In this document: positions 47,444-62,025 of the stretch, one piece after another
Layout of the letters: the number at the start of each line of letters is the position of its first letter
How positions within the stretch are numbered: position 1 is the first letter of the stretch
Assembly: GCF_017654505.1 (NCBI RefSeq)
Contig: NC_054534.1
Span: forward strand, 42,423,226 to 42,487,225
Direction of reading: 5' to 3'
Length of the DNA stretch: 64,000 bases
DNA from: Polyodon spathula
Taxonomy: Eukaryota; Chordata; Actinopteri; Acipenseriformes; Polyodontidae
Made by a program: the position numbers and the translations under genes
Notes under the pieces: generated by a model
What the model saw: the letters and a program-made list of their open reading frames with translations, nothing else
What the model was told of the DNA's origin: nothing
Databases searched by the model: none

Positions 47444-49406
47444 TTAACCCTTTGCTGCCTAAGCAGAAAGACCATATATGGGCATGCATGTGACCACTTT
47501 GTGTTTTAGCGCTTAAATCAGAAATGTTAACAAAATATATCTACAGAAAGGCATTAAATAGCTGTTTCCAAAGATACGTTGTACTTTGTTGTGGAATGTA
47601 TTATATTTTTTCATATAAGCCACATCTCCCAGATTTTTTGGGGAAAATGTATAATAATAAATAATATTTTTTAAAACTGCTAATTTCGACCTCTTTCCAA
47701 GTTATATAGACAACAACTTGGAGCATGTAGGAGCTGCACAGTTTTCCCAGGATTTGAAAGCAGGAATCAGAATTGTGCCGGGGAAGTATGTGCTTTGCAA
47801 TAAGTGTCTCTTTCTGTCACAGCTGATGTGAGGCAGTGATATGAGATGTAAAAATAAAAGGTTGCATCACTTGTTTTATACAGAATGTTCTTCTCATTAG
47901 TAAAATTTGACTCCCATTACAGGTACTTTTTTTTTTTTTTAAGTATATTTACATGTCAAAAATGTTTTTGGTATATTAATTCTGACAGTCTACACATTAC
48001 CGGGACTATGGGTATGGTAACCGTCAAAACCATGGTATATTTTATCGTCGGACCACGGTATAATGTCTTTTTTTCTAATGTGTTTTTAAATGGCTATTTA
48101 AAGAAATATACTCAATTCATTTTTTAACAAGAAAGTTAGAAAGTTTTAAAACAAATAAAACACACTGGTACTACAGTTCTATCAGGCACTACCTAACTGG
48201 AAGCAGTGTTCAGTCCAGCTCACACAGGCTCAGTAAAATAATGCTGTTTTTTATTTCAAATTACTGTGGAGAAACACCAAAATATTAACATTTTTTGGGC
48301 TAGGTCTGGAACGATAGGGGACAAGGATGTGACCACTGCAACTGAATACCCTCTTCAGCTTTATCAGTTTGGACGGCATCCTATTACATAAGACAGGGGT
48401 TTTCAGCTGGGGGTATCTTTGTTTAGCAGCTCAAAATGAAAAAAAAAAAAACACAAAATCTATCATGTCCACATTTTCCACCTGTACGCATGCGCAATTT
48501 TGAAGGGGCATTCACACTGGGCGTTCGCAGACGTCGCAGACCACTGTTCCTGCAGACCTTGAATGCGGCACGGGAAAGTCAGTGGGCGGTCTGCTATGTC
48601 ACGGCTGCATGTACAAGCAACAAGCAGTAAATGGCAACAGGAAGGGAAAACTCTTTTTATACAAAAATATTTCAAGTAATGAGGAGCTAAACATTATATA
48701 TATTTTTTTTTTATAAAACCTAATTTTAACCCCCATACACACCATCACAGGAATGGCTTGGTGGTGACGCGACATGGGCCGTTTATTTAAATACAAAAAT
48801 AAAATATTTTAACAAAAAAAAAAAACACAGAGTAAAATAAAAGTACTAAATAAAAACACAAACACAAAACCAAATAGGTCAGGCTGGGCAGATTGCTGTC
48901 ACTGTTCCTATTCTATTTTTTTTGTTTTGTTTCACCTCTCACTCTCCTGTACTCTCCTTTGTACTCCCACCAGGAGCTGAGAGCGCTGCAGGATTATATG
49001 CAGGTAACTATCTCCCGATTAAGTAACAAATTTATCAATTAATTCAGGAGATGGCCACCTTCTGCATGAAGTTTTTTCCGGACAAGCTGCCAACCTCGCC
49101 TCTACCAGAACACGTTTAAATAAAAAAAAACATGGCTATGGCGTCATATTTAAGTACATATTTACTAACAAATCATAAAGCACAAATATTACAAATGAAA
49201 CACAGGGGCGGAGGGGGAGACCCATTTCAAAAAATAAATAAACAAATAAATGTACAGGGCTCCTCGCCCTCCTCCTCCATTGTGATTTAGCAGTTGGTTC
49301 AAACAATTTAATAGCAAATGCTGGCATTTTTCTGTGTAATTCTTTGTAAAAAAAAATATCAAACTGTAAACAGTGGGCAACAATATTAATCCAGAAATAG
49401 GACAAC

Positions 49407-49408
<2 letters not shown>

Positions 49409-49448
<40 letters not shown>
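49409..49448. repeat. Poly(T) tract
   Basis: About 40 T, directly to the left of the LINE-like fragment, which is on the minus strand; it may be the poly(A) tail of that fragment. Confidence 0.9.
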
Positions 49449-49451
<3 letters not shown>

Positions 49452-49459
49452 GCTGGGTT

Positions 49460-50060
49460 GTTTTATTGATGATAATACTATGACTAATAATACTAATACA
49501 ATGTCAGTACAATACAAATTTCACTTATATAGCATACTTCATGCTAGCTGGGCCTTTTACAAAATAAATATATAGTCTAATCTATAATCCAGGTACAAAT
49601 AAACAGACCCAAATATGTTTTCAAACAGGATTTAAAAGATTCAGTTGCACTAGCATTCCTGATATGACTCAGGAGCAAGTTCCAAAGATGAGGGGCATTA
49701 TAACTTAATGCCCTGGCTCCGACAGATTTCAAACAAATTTAAGGGAAGATTAGCATTTTCCAATCTCAGGGAACGACCAGCGACATGTGGGGTCAGCATA
49801 TCTTGAAGATAAGAAACTCCAAGACCATGTAAGGCCTTATAGGTAATAAGAAGAACACCCAAGATGTTGAGGGGTTTAAAGATTAGTACTGCCGAATTGT
49901 AAAGTGTAATGTTATCATCTATATTTATGCCTGCTAGCTGCCGACACAGGTTTTCCCTGAAATTAAGGGAGCAGAAGACAGATATGGTACAGAGTGAAGC
50001 ATGCAGTGACGATTTAGAGAGGCTAATGACCAAAAAGCAAGTAATTAGTAAGAAGTATGT
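49460..50060 (-). mobile_element. LINE (L2-like) fragment
   Basis: The minus strand codes VLLITYKALHGLGVSYLQDM followed by LTPHVAGRSLR (within 49698-50033). This is the C-terminal YKALHGL.P.YL...L.P..P.RSLR box of L2-type reverse transcriptase ORFs. A poly(T) on its left fits a 3' poly(A) in this orientation. Frames are broken elsewhere. Confidence 0.55.
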
Positions 50061-50390
50061 CCCAGGCTCTTGTACGTCTGTAAAGTAAAAATTGAAGGAA
50101 AGAGAAAAACCTGCATATAAACTCTACACAGGAAAGCACTTTAGTTAGATGAGTAGTGTATTATCAGGTTTTGTACTTACCCTGCAGTTGAATTGCTGGG
50201 CTGGGGTTCCTCCAGCTCATCCTCATCCTCCAGAAGCAGCAGCAGAACCTCATCAAGGAGGTCCTCCTCAATGGTGTCCATGCCCTCATGGTCCTTTATT
50301 AAGAGGATCCCAATCTCCTCCTTCAGGGCCCTCCTCTTCAGGGACTGCATCAGATGCTGAAACTGTTTTTTGTTTCAATTTATCTCCTGG

Positions 50391-50428
<38 letters not shown>

Positions 50429-50944
50429 CAAAGAAAACATTGAAATAAATAAATAAATGTGCGGGTGATGAAATACAATTTATTCGTGCACAGTGCTGAA
50501 GTGTTGTCCGGGTTTGATGCTGGCCTTAAGTGACAGCTGCTGATCGTATTAGCCATCTAACAAGAACAAACAAGTGCAATTAGAATCGACAAACAAACAC
50601 TAAACATTCACAGCACTTTTTACTCTCCTTCAGCAGTTCTTTCGCAACCATAACAAAGGAACAGATAGCTTGGTCACTTCCCCTAAATACCCTCGACCAT
50701 GCACTCTTTCGATGGCGCAGCCAATCACGTATCCTCCAATCCGTGACTGACACATCGCCTACTGCAGTAAGGCCATGACTTCTGGTATAGTTGATCCGCC
50801 CCCTTCCTGGATGGCCAGCTTCCGACTGACCAAGGAAAGAATTGCCAAACCATCTAGTTTGGGGCACACTGTTCCTGTTATACAGTGCCCTCACAAGTCA
50901 GGAAGGAAATTGTTGACTTGGATTCATTCGTTCTCTGTTACTGT

Positions 50945-50984
<40 letters not shown>

Positions 50985-51960
50985 CACACAGAGAAACAAA
51001 GAAAAAGTAAACAAATAATAATAATAATAATAATAAATACAGCTAAATAATGACTCTCCATCCTTTACACACACACCGTAATAATGACTCTCCATCCTTT
51101 ACACACAACGCACACACAGAAACAAAGAAAACAAAAAAATAAGTAATATAATAATTATAATATTATCATAATATTAATTATTTATTATTATTCCTTAAAT
51201 AATAATAATAATAATAATAATAAAATAATAATAATTGAATAATAAATAATAATCTCAAATGACCTGACAGCTAGTTAGGCATCAGTTACAGGTATTTAGT
51301 TTTGCCTCCTTCCATCTCCTGAGGAGAAACATTTTCAAAAAAGGAAAAAAAAAGAAATGTGTAACGTCATAATTTAAAAAAATAAATAAATAAGAAAAAA
51401 GAAAAGAAAAAAATACCTGTGAGCTAGTTAGGGGTCAGATGCAGGTGTTTGGTTTTCTCTCCGTCCACCTCCAGAGGAAAAAATATTGTTATAAAAGGAA
51501 CTTATATAATTAAAAAAAAAAAGAAAAAAAAAAGATCAGATGCTGGTACAATAGTTAGTCTTCTCCCTATCTATCCAAAGTTAGTCCTGCCCTGCATGCA
51601 CACACACACAAAAAAAAAGTTTAACACTTTAACAAGACGGCTAGTTAGTCCAAGTACTTAGCTTTCAATGAGTAGATCAGCACTCTTGGACCTAAACACA
51701 GACGTTTGAAATGGATGAATGTCTTTATGAATCTGCAGTAAACTCAGCTAAAATGGCAGTGTCTGTGACACATCCTCATAATTATAATATTATATGTTCC
51801 ACCCATCCTAGCCCTAAACCAATTATATGGAGACATGACCCCTAGTCATGGCTATGGTCCACGCAAAAGAAAAAGCAAGATTGGTGATTGGATGGCCAAG
51901 ATATGATATGAAAGGTCATCAATCATATACTACTGATTTTAAATTGCTCTGGCAGTAAAG
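50061..51960. other. Microsatellite-rich interior of the TTAA element
   Basis: It holds (CA)n at 50395 and 50946, (AAT)n at 51018 and 51200-51225, and three diverged copies of a unit containing GCTAGTTAG (51271, 51425, 51642). A minus-strand acidic frame (50150-50370, LKRRALKEEIGILLIKDHEG) has no family I recognise. Confidence 0.5.
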
Positions 51961-51962
51961 GG

Positions 51963-52665
51963 TTAAAGCGGCTTTCTTGCTTTTTGTCACCTCTGCAAAG
52001 TGGGTGAGTGAGATGCAAGCATTCTGTATTACGAAAGCCTGCTTAATTGTTACAGTGACCAGGACACACTCCGCACCAATCCTGCCTTTTTGCCAAAGAC
52101 ATCTCAGCATTCCATGTCAACCAGTCTGTAGAACTGGAGGCTTTCCATCCACCTCGTTCCAGTCTGACAGGGAGCGACAGCTCCATACACTGTGCCCAGT
52201 TCAGGACCTGGCGTGTTATGTTGACAGGATGAAAAGCTGGAGGCAGTCCAAACTATTTTATGCCTCACTGCCTATTCCACCAGGAGCCTTCCAACTTCCT
52301 GGGCTTTATTCCAGGGTGCATCTGTCAGTGCAGCAGTGTGGGCTACTCCCCGTACCTTCCCGTACCTTCACCATGGTTTTAACTGCTGCTTCTCAGTCGA
52401 TCCTTACAACACAGACACAGAGGTGAAATTCTCTGTCAATTTTTTCACCCTAGCTACTTGTTACTGGAGTTTCGAATATTTACGCACAAGGCAGCCTTTT
52501 GGCTTAGCCTTGAAGCATTCCGGTTGTTCTGCCCATATGAATGCTTTGGTACACTCACCCATTCCGTATGAATGCTTTGGTACACTCACCCATTCCGTAA
52601 TGGTTACATTTTGTACTTTAAAGGGAATGTGAGGTTATGTAATAACCTGGTTCCCTGAAATAGAA
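51963..52665 (+). pseudogene. DIRS tyrosine recombinase fragment, right piece
   Basis: From the TTAA the frame reads LKAAFLLFVTSAKWVSEMQA, then HTLCPVQDLACYVDRMKSWR. These are the conserved TSAKRVGE and LCPVRAL..YVDRT boxes of vertebrate DIRS recombinases, with Arg changed to Trp after SAK. It degenerates after about 52265. The sequence to 52665, ending AACCTGGTTCCCTGAAAT, resembles the terminal region of fish DIRS elements. A 31-bp tandem duplication lies at 52537-52598. Confidence 0.75.
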
Positions 52666-53179
52666 ATGCAATCATTAACCTTCAAGGTCACTTCATCCAT
52701 GATTGCAGCAGGCTTGAAGGAAAAATGACTTTGAGATCTGTGAGCGCTGTACTTTTGATCATGACTGCGTCACAGGCTCAAAGAACAGCTTTGGCATGCA
52801 ATATTAAGGATTCGGGTCTTTAGGAGGTAAATACACATTTGGTAATGGTTATATTTATATTTCAGGAATAATAACCTAATATTATGTCACTTTACCACTG
52901 TTCTACAGAATTTTGAAAGACCCAGGATTAATAATCACTGCTATTATTGGGAGCTATAGTGAAGAGATGCTATTTTCTATTAGTCTTCCACATTAAAACA
53001 AAAATGCAAGAGCCTGTGGAACGGCATTATGGGGAAAATGGGAGCCATGACCATAACTGAAATGAAATGTGTTATTGAATGCTTTACTTTTTAAGTTTGT
53101 ACATATTTAAGAAGATAGTTATTTTACAAGCCCATGCTGAAATAAAAAACATAAACTCAAAATTAATACATTTTTTCAG
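52666..53179 (+). other. Intron end before the first BCH exon
   Basis: AT-rich, no element recognised; closes with TTTTTTCAG. Confidence 0.7.
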
Positions 53180-53356
53180 AGGCGCAGGATACAAAAGAGG
53201 ATGACCCTAAAGAACAAGCAGAACAAATTCCAGAATACACTGCTGAAGAAGAACGACAAGATGCCAGATTGTGGAGGACAGTTGTAATTGGAGAACAAGA
53301 GCACAGAATTGACATGAAGTCAATTGAACCGTATCAGAAAGTCATTTCTCACGGAG
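53180..53356 (+). CDS. PRUNE2: PRUNE2 exon entering the BCH domain
   Basis: 177 bp in phase 1, out phase 1. Codes [16 protein letters not shown], then [40 protein letters not shown] and [12 protein letters not shown] and [10 protein letters not shown] are hallmark BNIP2-family sequences at the start of the BCH (BNIP-2 and Cdc42GAP homology) domain. Confidence 0.96.
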
Positions 53357-53744
53357 GTAAGGCAGTTGCATATGTGTCAGAGCCACACAGCAGAAAAAAC
53401 AATTCAAATGATCTGCTTGAAGTTAATGTTAAGATTTCAGGGACTTTCTCATGTCCCCTGTCTGTGGTTCTGTTTCTCACTTGTATAATAATGTATTCAG
53501 GGCTATACTTTATCAACATTATCTGGAAAATCAGCAGTGGCATGTTATTAAAAAGTTGGAACCATTGTTTTTGTCCATCAGAAAGCAGATTCAGTGACCG
53601 CAGCTTAATTAATAATACCAAAACTTTGCCCCCTCAGATAAAGTAACCATTCCATAAACCAGCAGAACTGCACCTAGTCGAAGTTGTCCTGTTATCTCTG
53701 TTTACTGTGAAACAAATGCTCTTTTGTTTTTCTTTTTTTCTGAG

Positions 53745-53847
53745 GATACTATGGAGATGGTCTCAATGCCATCATTGTGTTTGCAGCTTGCTTTCTGCCA
53801 GACAGCAGTCGAGCTGATTACCACTATGTCATGGAGAATCTCTTTCT
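53745..53847 (+). CDS. PRUNE2: PRUNE2 BCH exon ([11 protein letters not shown])
   Basis: Codes [35 protein letters not shown]. Acceptor TTTTTTCTGAG, donor GTGAGTTT. This is the first strand-helix unit of the BCH fold, which binds RhoA regulators and other BCH proteins in this family. Confidence 0.97.
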
Positions 53848-56453
53848 GTGAGTTTTACAACATTTAATAGTCTGACATGTTCTGTATGCAAACCTCTACC
53901 ATTGGTGCACACCTCAGAATTCCCACACACAGTATTACCTTGAGTTATTTCCAATATAATCTCTAAACAATAGCAGTCAGTTTAAGAATCTGGTTTATAG
54001 GCATACTGAAAAGGACCATTAAAAATGTTAAATAGGTCCATAGGTCATTCGCTAAAAACTATATGTCATTGGCTACCGAAATATGGGACCTTATATTTGA
54101 TTCAGCCCATTGCAGGCAAAAATGTAATCGCTACCTTTAATATGCCGTAAGTTATATTTTTCCACAGTTTCCTACAGAAAGCATTATTCAAATGTTATTA
54201 CTCCCTTAACCTTTAACCCCTAAGTGCCAGACCGGTCTAACTTCAGTGCCTAAGCACCGATTACACTATCTCTCTTCCGGGATGTCTCACGGCAGTAGTA
54301 AGCCTTGGGTCAATCAAATCAGTCTTTCTGAGCCTGACAGCGAGTGTTTTGAAGTGGAAGAAGACAAGAGCCAGAGGAGGCTTGTACTTGACAGCACATA
54401 CACCAAAAATATGTCAAAAATGAAATTGATATATTTATTTGTTTGCTTTACAGTGGTGGCCACATTTATTGCAGAGGCCCAGTATAGTTGTTTGCTGCTT
54501 TGTTGCCATTTATAGTTAGTTTTTCTGTATACTTTTGTTGTTGTTTATAGTTAATTTTTCTGTAGACTTTTTACATTTGTTTATTTACTATTCGTTGTTA
54601 TATTGAATTCTGTAACATTTGTATATAAATATGATTTTTCTCATCATAATGAAAAATTGTTGAATAATATGATTTTGCAATTTACTTTTGGATATTTTTC
54701 TTAGTCTGGACTACTTCCATAAAATAGCTGACAGTGCTAAAAAATAGAGCAGTTTTTAGGCAGTTTGTCATATAAGATGATGGCTCGGACAAAATCTTGT
54801 AGCTCCTCAATGGTAGAGGATATTTAGAGGATGGTAGAGGATGGTAGAGGATATTTAAAATCAGATTGTTTTGCATCTGCATAAAATTTCACAACTAACG
54901 TTCTAATATTTTTTCTATATGTAACTTAAAATAGTATTTTACATTGTCATAAATGTTTGGGGGTGTGGCTTATATAAAAAAAATGTAATACATTCCACAC
55001 CAAAAGACATTCTGTTGTTGGAAACAGCTACGTAAGAAGGATTAAAGAATACTATTAATAATTACATATTCTAAATTATTACCAAACATTTCAAAATAGT
55101 TTGGAAGCATTTATATAATTCTATGACTTCCTATTTACTGGTAGTGGCTTTTAGAAGGGATGCAAATTTAGCTGACATGTTGTCCTACAGTAAACATAAA
55201 CAGATCAGAGACGCATTAAAGGACATTAAAAGCTGTAAGAGCACATGCAAAGTGCGCAAATATATTTGTAAAGATAAAAGTGAAATCGAGAACATTGATA
55301 AGAAACCTGTCTTGCAAAACTAACAAGCTGCTTTATGGTCTATTATGCAAAAAAAAAATAACAAAATAAAATATGCAGGAGAGATGAGTATAGCATTATA
55401 TTAAATAATACAGAATCACCTATCAAACAATAAAAAAAAAAAAAATGAACCAATAGTAGATTTTTACATCATTAATTATGTAGTAAATTACATCACAAAC
55501 ACATTAATAGATTTTTTGTGTAAAATTGTATTGGTAAATGAAAACCTGTAAATGAATGTATTTATACTTGAGTTCTCTGAAATAATATTGAAAGCAATTC
55601 CTTGTAAAATCCTGTTGTACATATTCACAGGGATGGAAGGGTTAAATAGATGTCAGTAGCCATCTACAGCATTCTGTATATTAATCTACTAATACGTACT
55701 TTGCAGCAATGGGATGAGCAATTGAAATGGTTAAAGTAATATAATGGGTTGCTTGTTTAATGGTTGCTGTGGAGGCTGTAGCGACATTATGTGGCTAGAG
55801 GACTAAATTACAGGTTATAAAACAAGTCGTGAGAAACGCAGGGCTCTAGTCATGTATTCCAAAATGTTAATTTACTGTTGGTTGAAACAACTTAATCTGT
55901 TCATCCTGGGACAAACAAGAATGGGGGGGGGGGGGGCCTCCTCTTGTTCGTACATTTTCTTATGTTCTTACGTTCAACGTGTACCATTTTGGATGATTAC
56001 CATACCAAACAAAGTTAGATTTTTTAAATGTTAACCTGCACGGTTGACTCTACATTTGTCTGGATATTTTATAATATACTTTTCATAAGCATTAAAATGC
56101 TTGATGATCATACCTTATGCCCAAATAAAAAAATAAAATAAAAAAAAGATCTTTTTTTTCACCTCCACCTAGCTCAGTAAACATAAATGTTGGGTACAAA
56201 ACGAAACAAAGATTTTGCAAATTTGTTCAGATATTGAGGGTTTGTTTTCTCAGAGGTGATAAGTTATATTTTTGGAATCATAAGGTTTGCTTTCTCTGTC
56301 AGGGGTTGAACACAGACAGCCTTTTTATGTGCTAAGGTCATATACAAGCACTCTTTGCAGCATGCATGCTATCAGTAGTTCTTCATAATTGGCAGTTACA
56401 TTTGAAAGGATGTTTGTAAAGCTGTGTAACATTAGCCTGTCTCTCTCCTTTAG
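53848..56453 (+). other. PRUNE2 intron with repeat fragments
   Basis: It contains a possible second TTAA-bounded element (54217-55641), a 66-codon ORF copy, a homologue of 47555-47650 in inverse orientation at 54952-55030, a G run at 55924-55936 with a minus-strand piece of the right-edge repeat (55938-55980), and otherwise AT-rich DNA. Confidence 0.5.
55035..55390 (+). repeat. Duplicated segment with 66-codon ORF, copy 1
   Basis: Collinear with 60028-60390. The ATG at 55123 opens a 66-residue frame (MTSYLLVVAFRRDANLADML... ending KPVLQN). The pattern FRRDANLADMLSYSK followed by a Cys-containing stretch recalls the region after reverse transcriptase in Penelope-like or related elements, but this is a weak likeness. 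Confidence 0.6.
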
Positions 56454-56585
56454 GTATGTGATTAGCACTCTGGAGCTCATGGTGGCTGAAGACTACATGA
56501 TTGTCTACCTGAATGGAGCAACTCCTCGAAGAAAGATGCCAGGGCTGGGGTGGATAAAGAAGTGCTATCAAATGATAGATAGACG
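56454..56585 (+). CDS. PRUNE2: PRUNE2 BCH exon ([21 protein letters not shown])
   Basis: Codes [19 protein letters not shown], then [20 protein letters not shown] and MIDR, with a GTAAC donor. Core of the CRAL-TRIO-like BCH fold; nearly every residue fits the vertebrate family. Confidence 0.97.
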
Positions 56586-57017
56586 GTAACAACTGTTGAA
56601 TTCAAAGCTTTTTAAATAAGCTCTTGAAAGATTACCAGCAGCATAATAATAGTAATGCTGCAGTCAGGAGCGATAGTGTTGTGTTTTTCTGCTTTATAAT
56701 GAGAATACAAATGCAGTGGGATTTTCTGCAAAACAGGAGCAGCAAACCACTTTCACACTGTAAAGTGTCATTTTATAAAGAGAATACACTGTAGTAAGTT
56801 CAGTTGTATAGCTTTTAATATAACAAAGCATCTCAAAATGCTTTTTAACAAGTACAAGTAATGCTAAAGAGAATAAATATAGACAGTATAATGAAAGGAA
56901 GCTGTAAAGAGTTATACTGTATTACTGATGAAGGAGGGTACATAGGAAGTTGTCTGTGTCGATTTCTAACAAGATTGCTTAACTGCAGGTTGTGTCATTT
57001 TTCCCCTTTGCATTCAG
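56586..57017 (+). other. Short PRUNE2 intron
   Basis: 432 bp, AT-rich, closes CATTCAG. Nothing else recognised. Confidence 0.85.
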
Positions 57018-57104
57018 GCTGAGGAAGAACTTGAAATCATTTATAATTGTTCACCCCTCCTGGTTCATTAGGACAATCCTAGCAATCACCAGACCTTTTA
57101 TCAG
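57018..57104 (+). CDS. PRUNE2: PRUNE2 BCH exon ([19 protein letters not shown])
   Basis: Codes [20 protein letters not shown] followed by LAITRPFI; 87 bp, phase 2 in and out. Donor GTAAAAAAG. Confidence 0.97.
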
Positions 57105-57350
57105 GTAAAAAAGTTATTGAAATTATTGAAAAAATTCAATAATTTCAAGTTGTACAATTGCACAGCTATTTTTTAAGGTGAAGATACAATTAAACTAGTC
57201 AATGCAGGTGTGTTACAGTGGTTGAGTGCAGTAATTATACAGCCAAATTAACATGTCATTAAATGAATCCACAGGTAATCTTCTGAATGTCTTATTTTTT
57301 GTATCTAGTTTTAAGTACATGTACAGTAATACTTTTTAAAAATGTTTTTA

Positions 57351-57411
<61 letters not shown>

Positions 57412-57841
57412 GTACAAGGGTGTCGCAGGGGTGTAGTGGTTAGTGCTGCTGCCTCACAGCACCAGGGTCCTGGGGTTCAAATCTGGCCTAGGGAGTCTGC
57501 CTATGTTCTCCCCTTGTTTGCGTGGGTTTTCTCTGGGTACTCTGGTTTCCTCACAAAGACATGCTGGTTAGGTTGATTGGTCACTCTAAATTGCCCTCTG
57601 TGTGTGTGATGGACTGGCGTCCCATCCAAGGTGTAGTCCTGCCTTATGCCATGTTAGGCTCCAGCTCACAGCGACCCTGTAAAGGATTAAGCAGTTATTG
57701 ATGATGGATAATAATACAAAGGGTTCCTAGTGGGATTCAGAAGTATTTTAATAGATAATTAACTTGTGTTACAGGTGAAGTGTTCTGTATTCACTCATCA
57801 GTGTATCCTCTAATGAGCCCCTTTTTTCAATTCTATTGTAG
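57105..57841 (+). other. PRUNE2 intron with (AAT)n and a SINE
   Basis: 737 bp. It contains about 20 AAT units at 57350-57411 followed at once by a tRNA-derived SINE. Confidence 0.8.
57419..57712 (+). mobile_element. tRNA-derived SINE
   Basis: A-box-like TGTAGTGGTTAGTGCTGCTG and B-box-like GGGGTTCAAATCTG are about 40 bp apart, as in a tRNA-type polymerase III promoter. The body (TATGTTCTCCCCTTGTTTGC, TTTCCTCACAAAGACATGC, GATGGACTGGCGTCCCATCC) is a repeat widespread in fish genomes. It ends in GATGGATAATAATA. Confidence 0.75.
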
Positions 57842-57940
57842 TTCTAAATTCAGCAACAAGATTAAATATGTCAATAGCCTTGCAGAGCTTGGTGAGCTGA
57901 TCCCCATGGAATATGTTCATATTCCAGAGAGTATAATAAA
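57842..57940 (+). CDS. PRUNE2: PRUNE2 BCH exon (SKFSNKIKYVNSLAELGELIP)
   Basis: Codes SKFSNKIKYVNSLAELGEL, then IPMEYVHIPESIIK. 99 bp, acceptor CTATTGTAG, donor GTAAGTAC. End of the BCH domain. Confidence 0.97.
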
Positions 57941-58108
57941 GTAAGTACTGTGTGAATTACAATTAGAAATCATGTGAACAGTATTATTTAAACAATGTTA
58001 TCTCATTAGCTTTAGCTTTTTTATGGAGTACAGTGCTAGGGGTGTAACATGCTGTTTAATGTATTAAATGTTTACAATTTAACATATACTGTACAATAAT
58101 GCACATAC

Positions 58109-59865
<1,757 letters not shown>

Positions 59866-59948
<83 letters not shown>
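59866..59948. repeat. (GT)n microsatellite
   Basis: About 41 GT units abutting the right end of the Tc1 element. Confidence 0.95.
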
Positions 59949-59950
<2 letters not shown>

Positions 59951-60027
59951 TATCAAGAACAGGTAATTGAGAGATAATTAATAAGAGTTGGCAAACTCAG
60001 CAGAAATAAACTAGAGCAAAAGAGAAA

Positions 60028-60390
60028 AGAAGGATTAAAGAATACTATTAATAATTACATATTCTAAATTATTACCAAACATTTCAAAACAGTTTGGAAG
60101 CATTTATGTAATTCTATGACTTCCTATGTACTGGTAGTGGCTATTAGAAGGGATGCAAATTTAGCTGACATGTTGTCCTACAGTAAACATAAACAGATCA
60201 GAGACGCATTAAAAGACATTAAAAGCTGTAAGAGCACATGTAAAGTGCGCAAATGTATTTGTAAACATAAAAGTGAAATCGAGAACATTGATAAGAAATC
60301 TGTCTTGCAAAACTAGCAAGCTGCTTTATGGTATATTATGCCAAAAAATGTAAGAAAATAAAATATGCAGGGGAGACAGGTACAGCATTA
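60028..60390 (+). repeat. Duplicated segment with 66-codon ORF, copy 2
   Basis: Collinear with 55035-55390. The 66-residue frame at 60116-60316 keeps its start, stop and length, differing from copy 1 at only about five residues. A Tc1 element begins at its right end, at the TA of AGCATTATA. Confidence 0.6.
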
Positions 60391-60392
60391 TA

Positions 60393-62023
<1,631 letters not shown>

Positions 62024-62025
62024 TA

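Larger units (their letters stand above)
47448..51962. mobile_element. 4.5-kb element with TTAA target duplication (piggyBac-like)
   Basis: It begins CCCTTTGCTGCC and ends GGCAGTAAAGGG, inverted repeats with one mismatch. It is flanked by TTAA on both sides (47444-47447, 51963-51966). Its two flanks are the two parts of one DIRS recombinase frame, which independently proves the insertion and its exact ends. TTAA specificity and CCC...GGG ends are those of piggyBac. I found no piggyBac transposase inside; the content is A/T-rich tracts, a LINE-like piece and microsatellites, so it looks non-autonomous with later insertions. Confidence 0.75.

Noticed and set aside
54246..54515. 89-codon ORF with a hydrophobic tail, possible secreted small protein
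   Set aside because: Lies in a repeat-like segment, has no recognisable family, and the hydrophobic part is AT-driven; kept only as part of the possible TTAA element.
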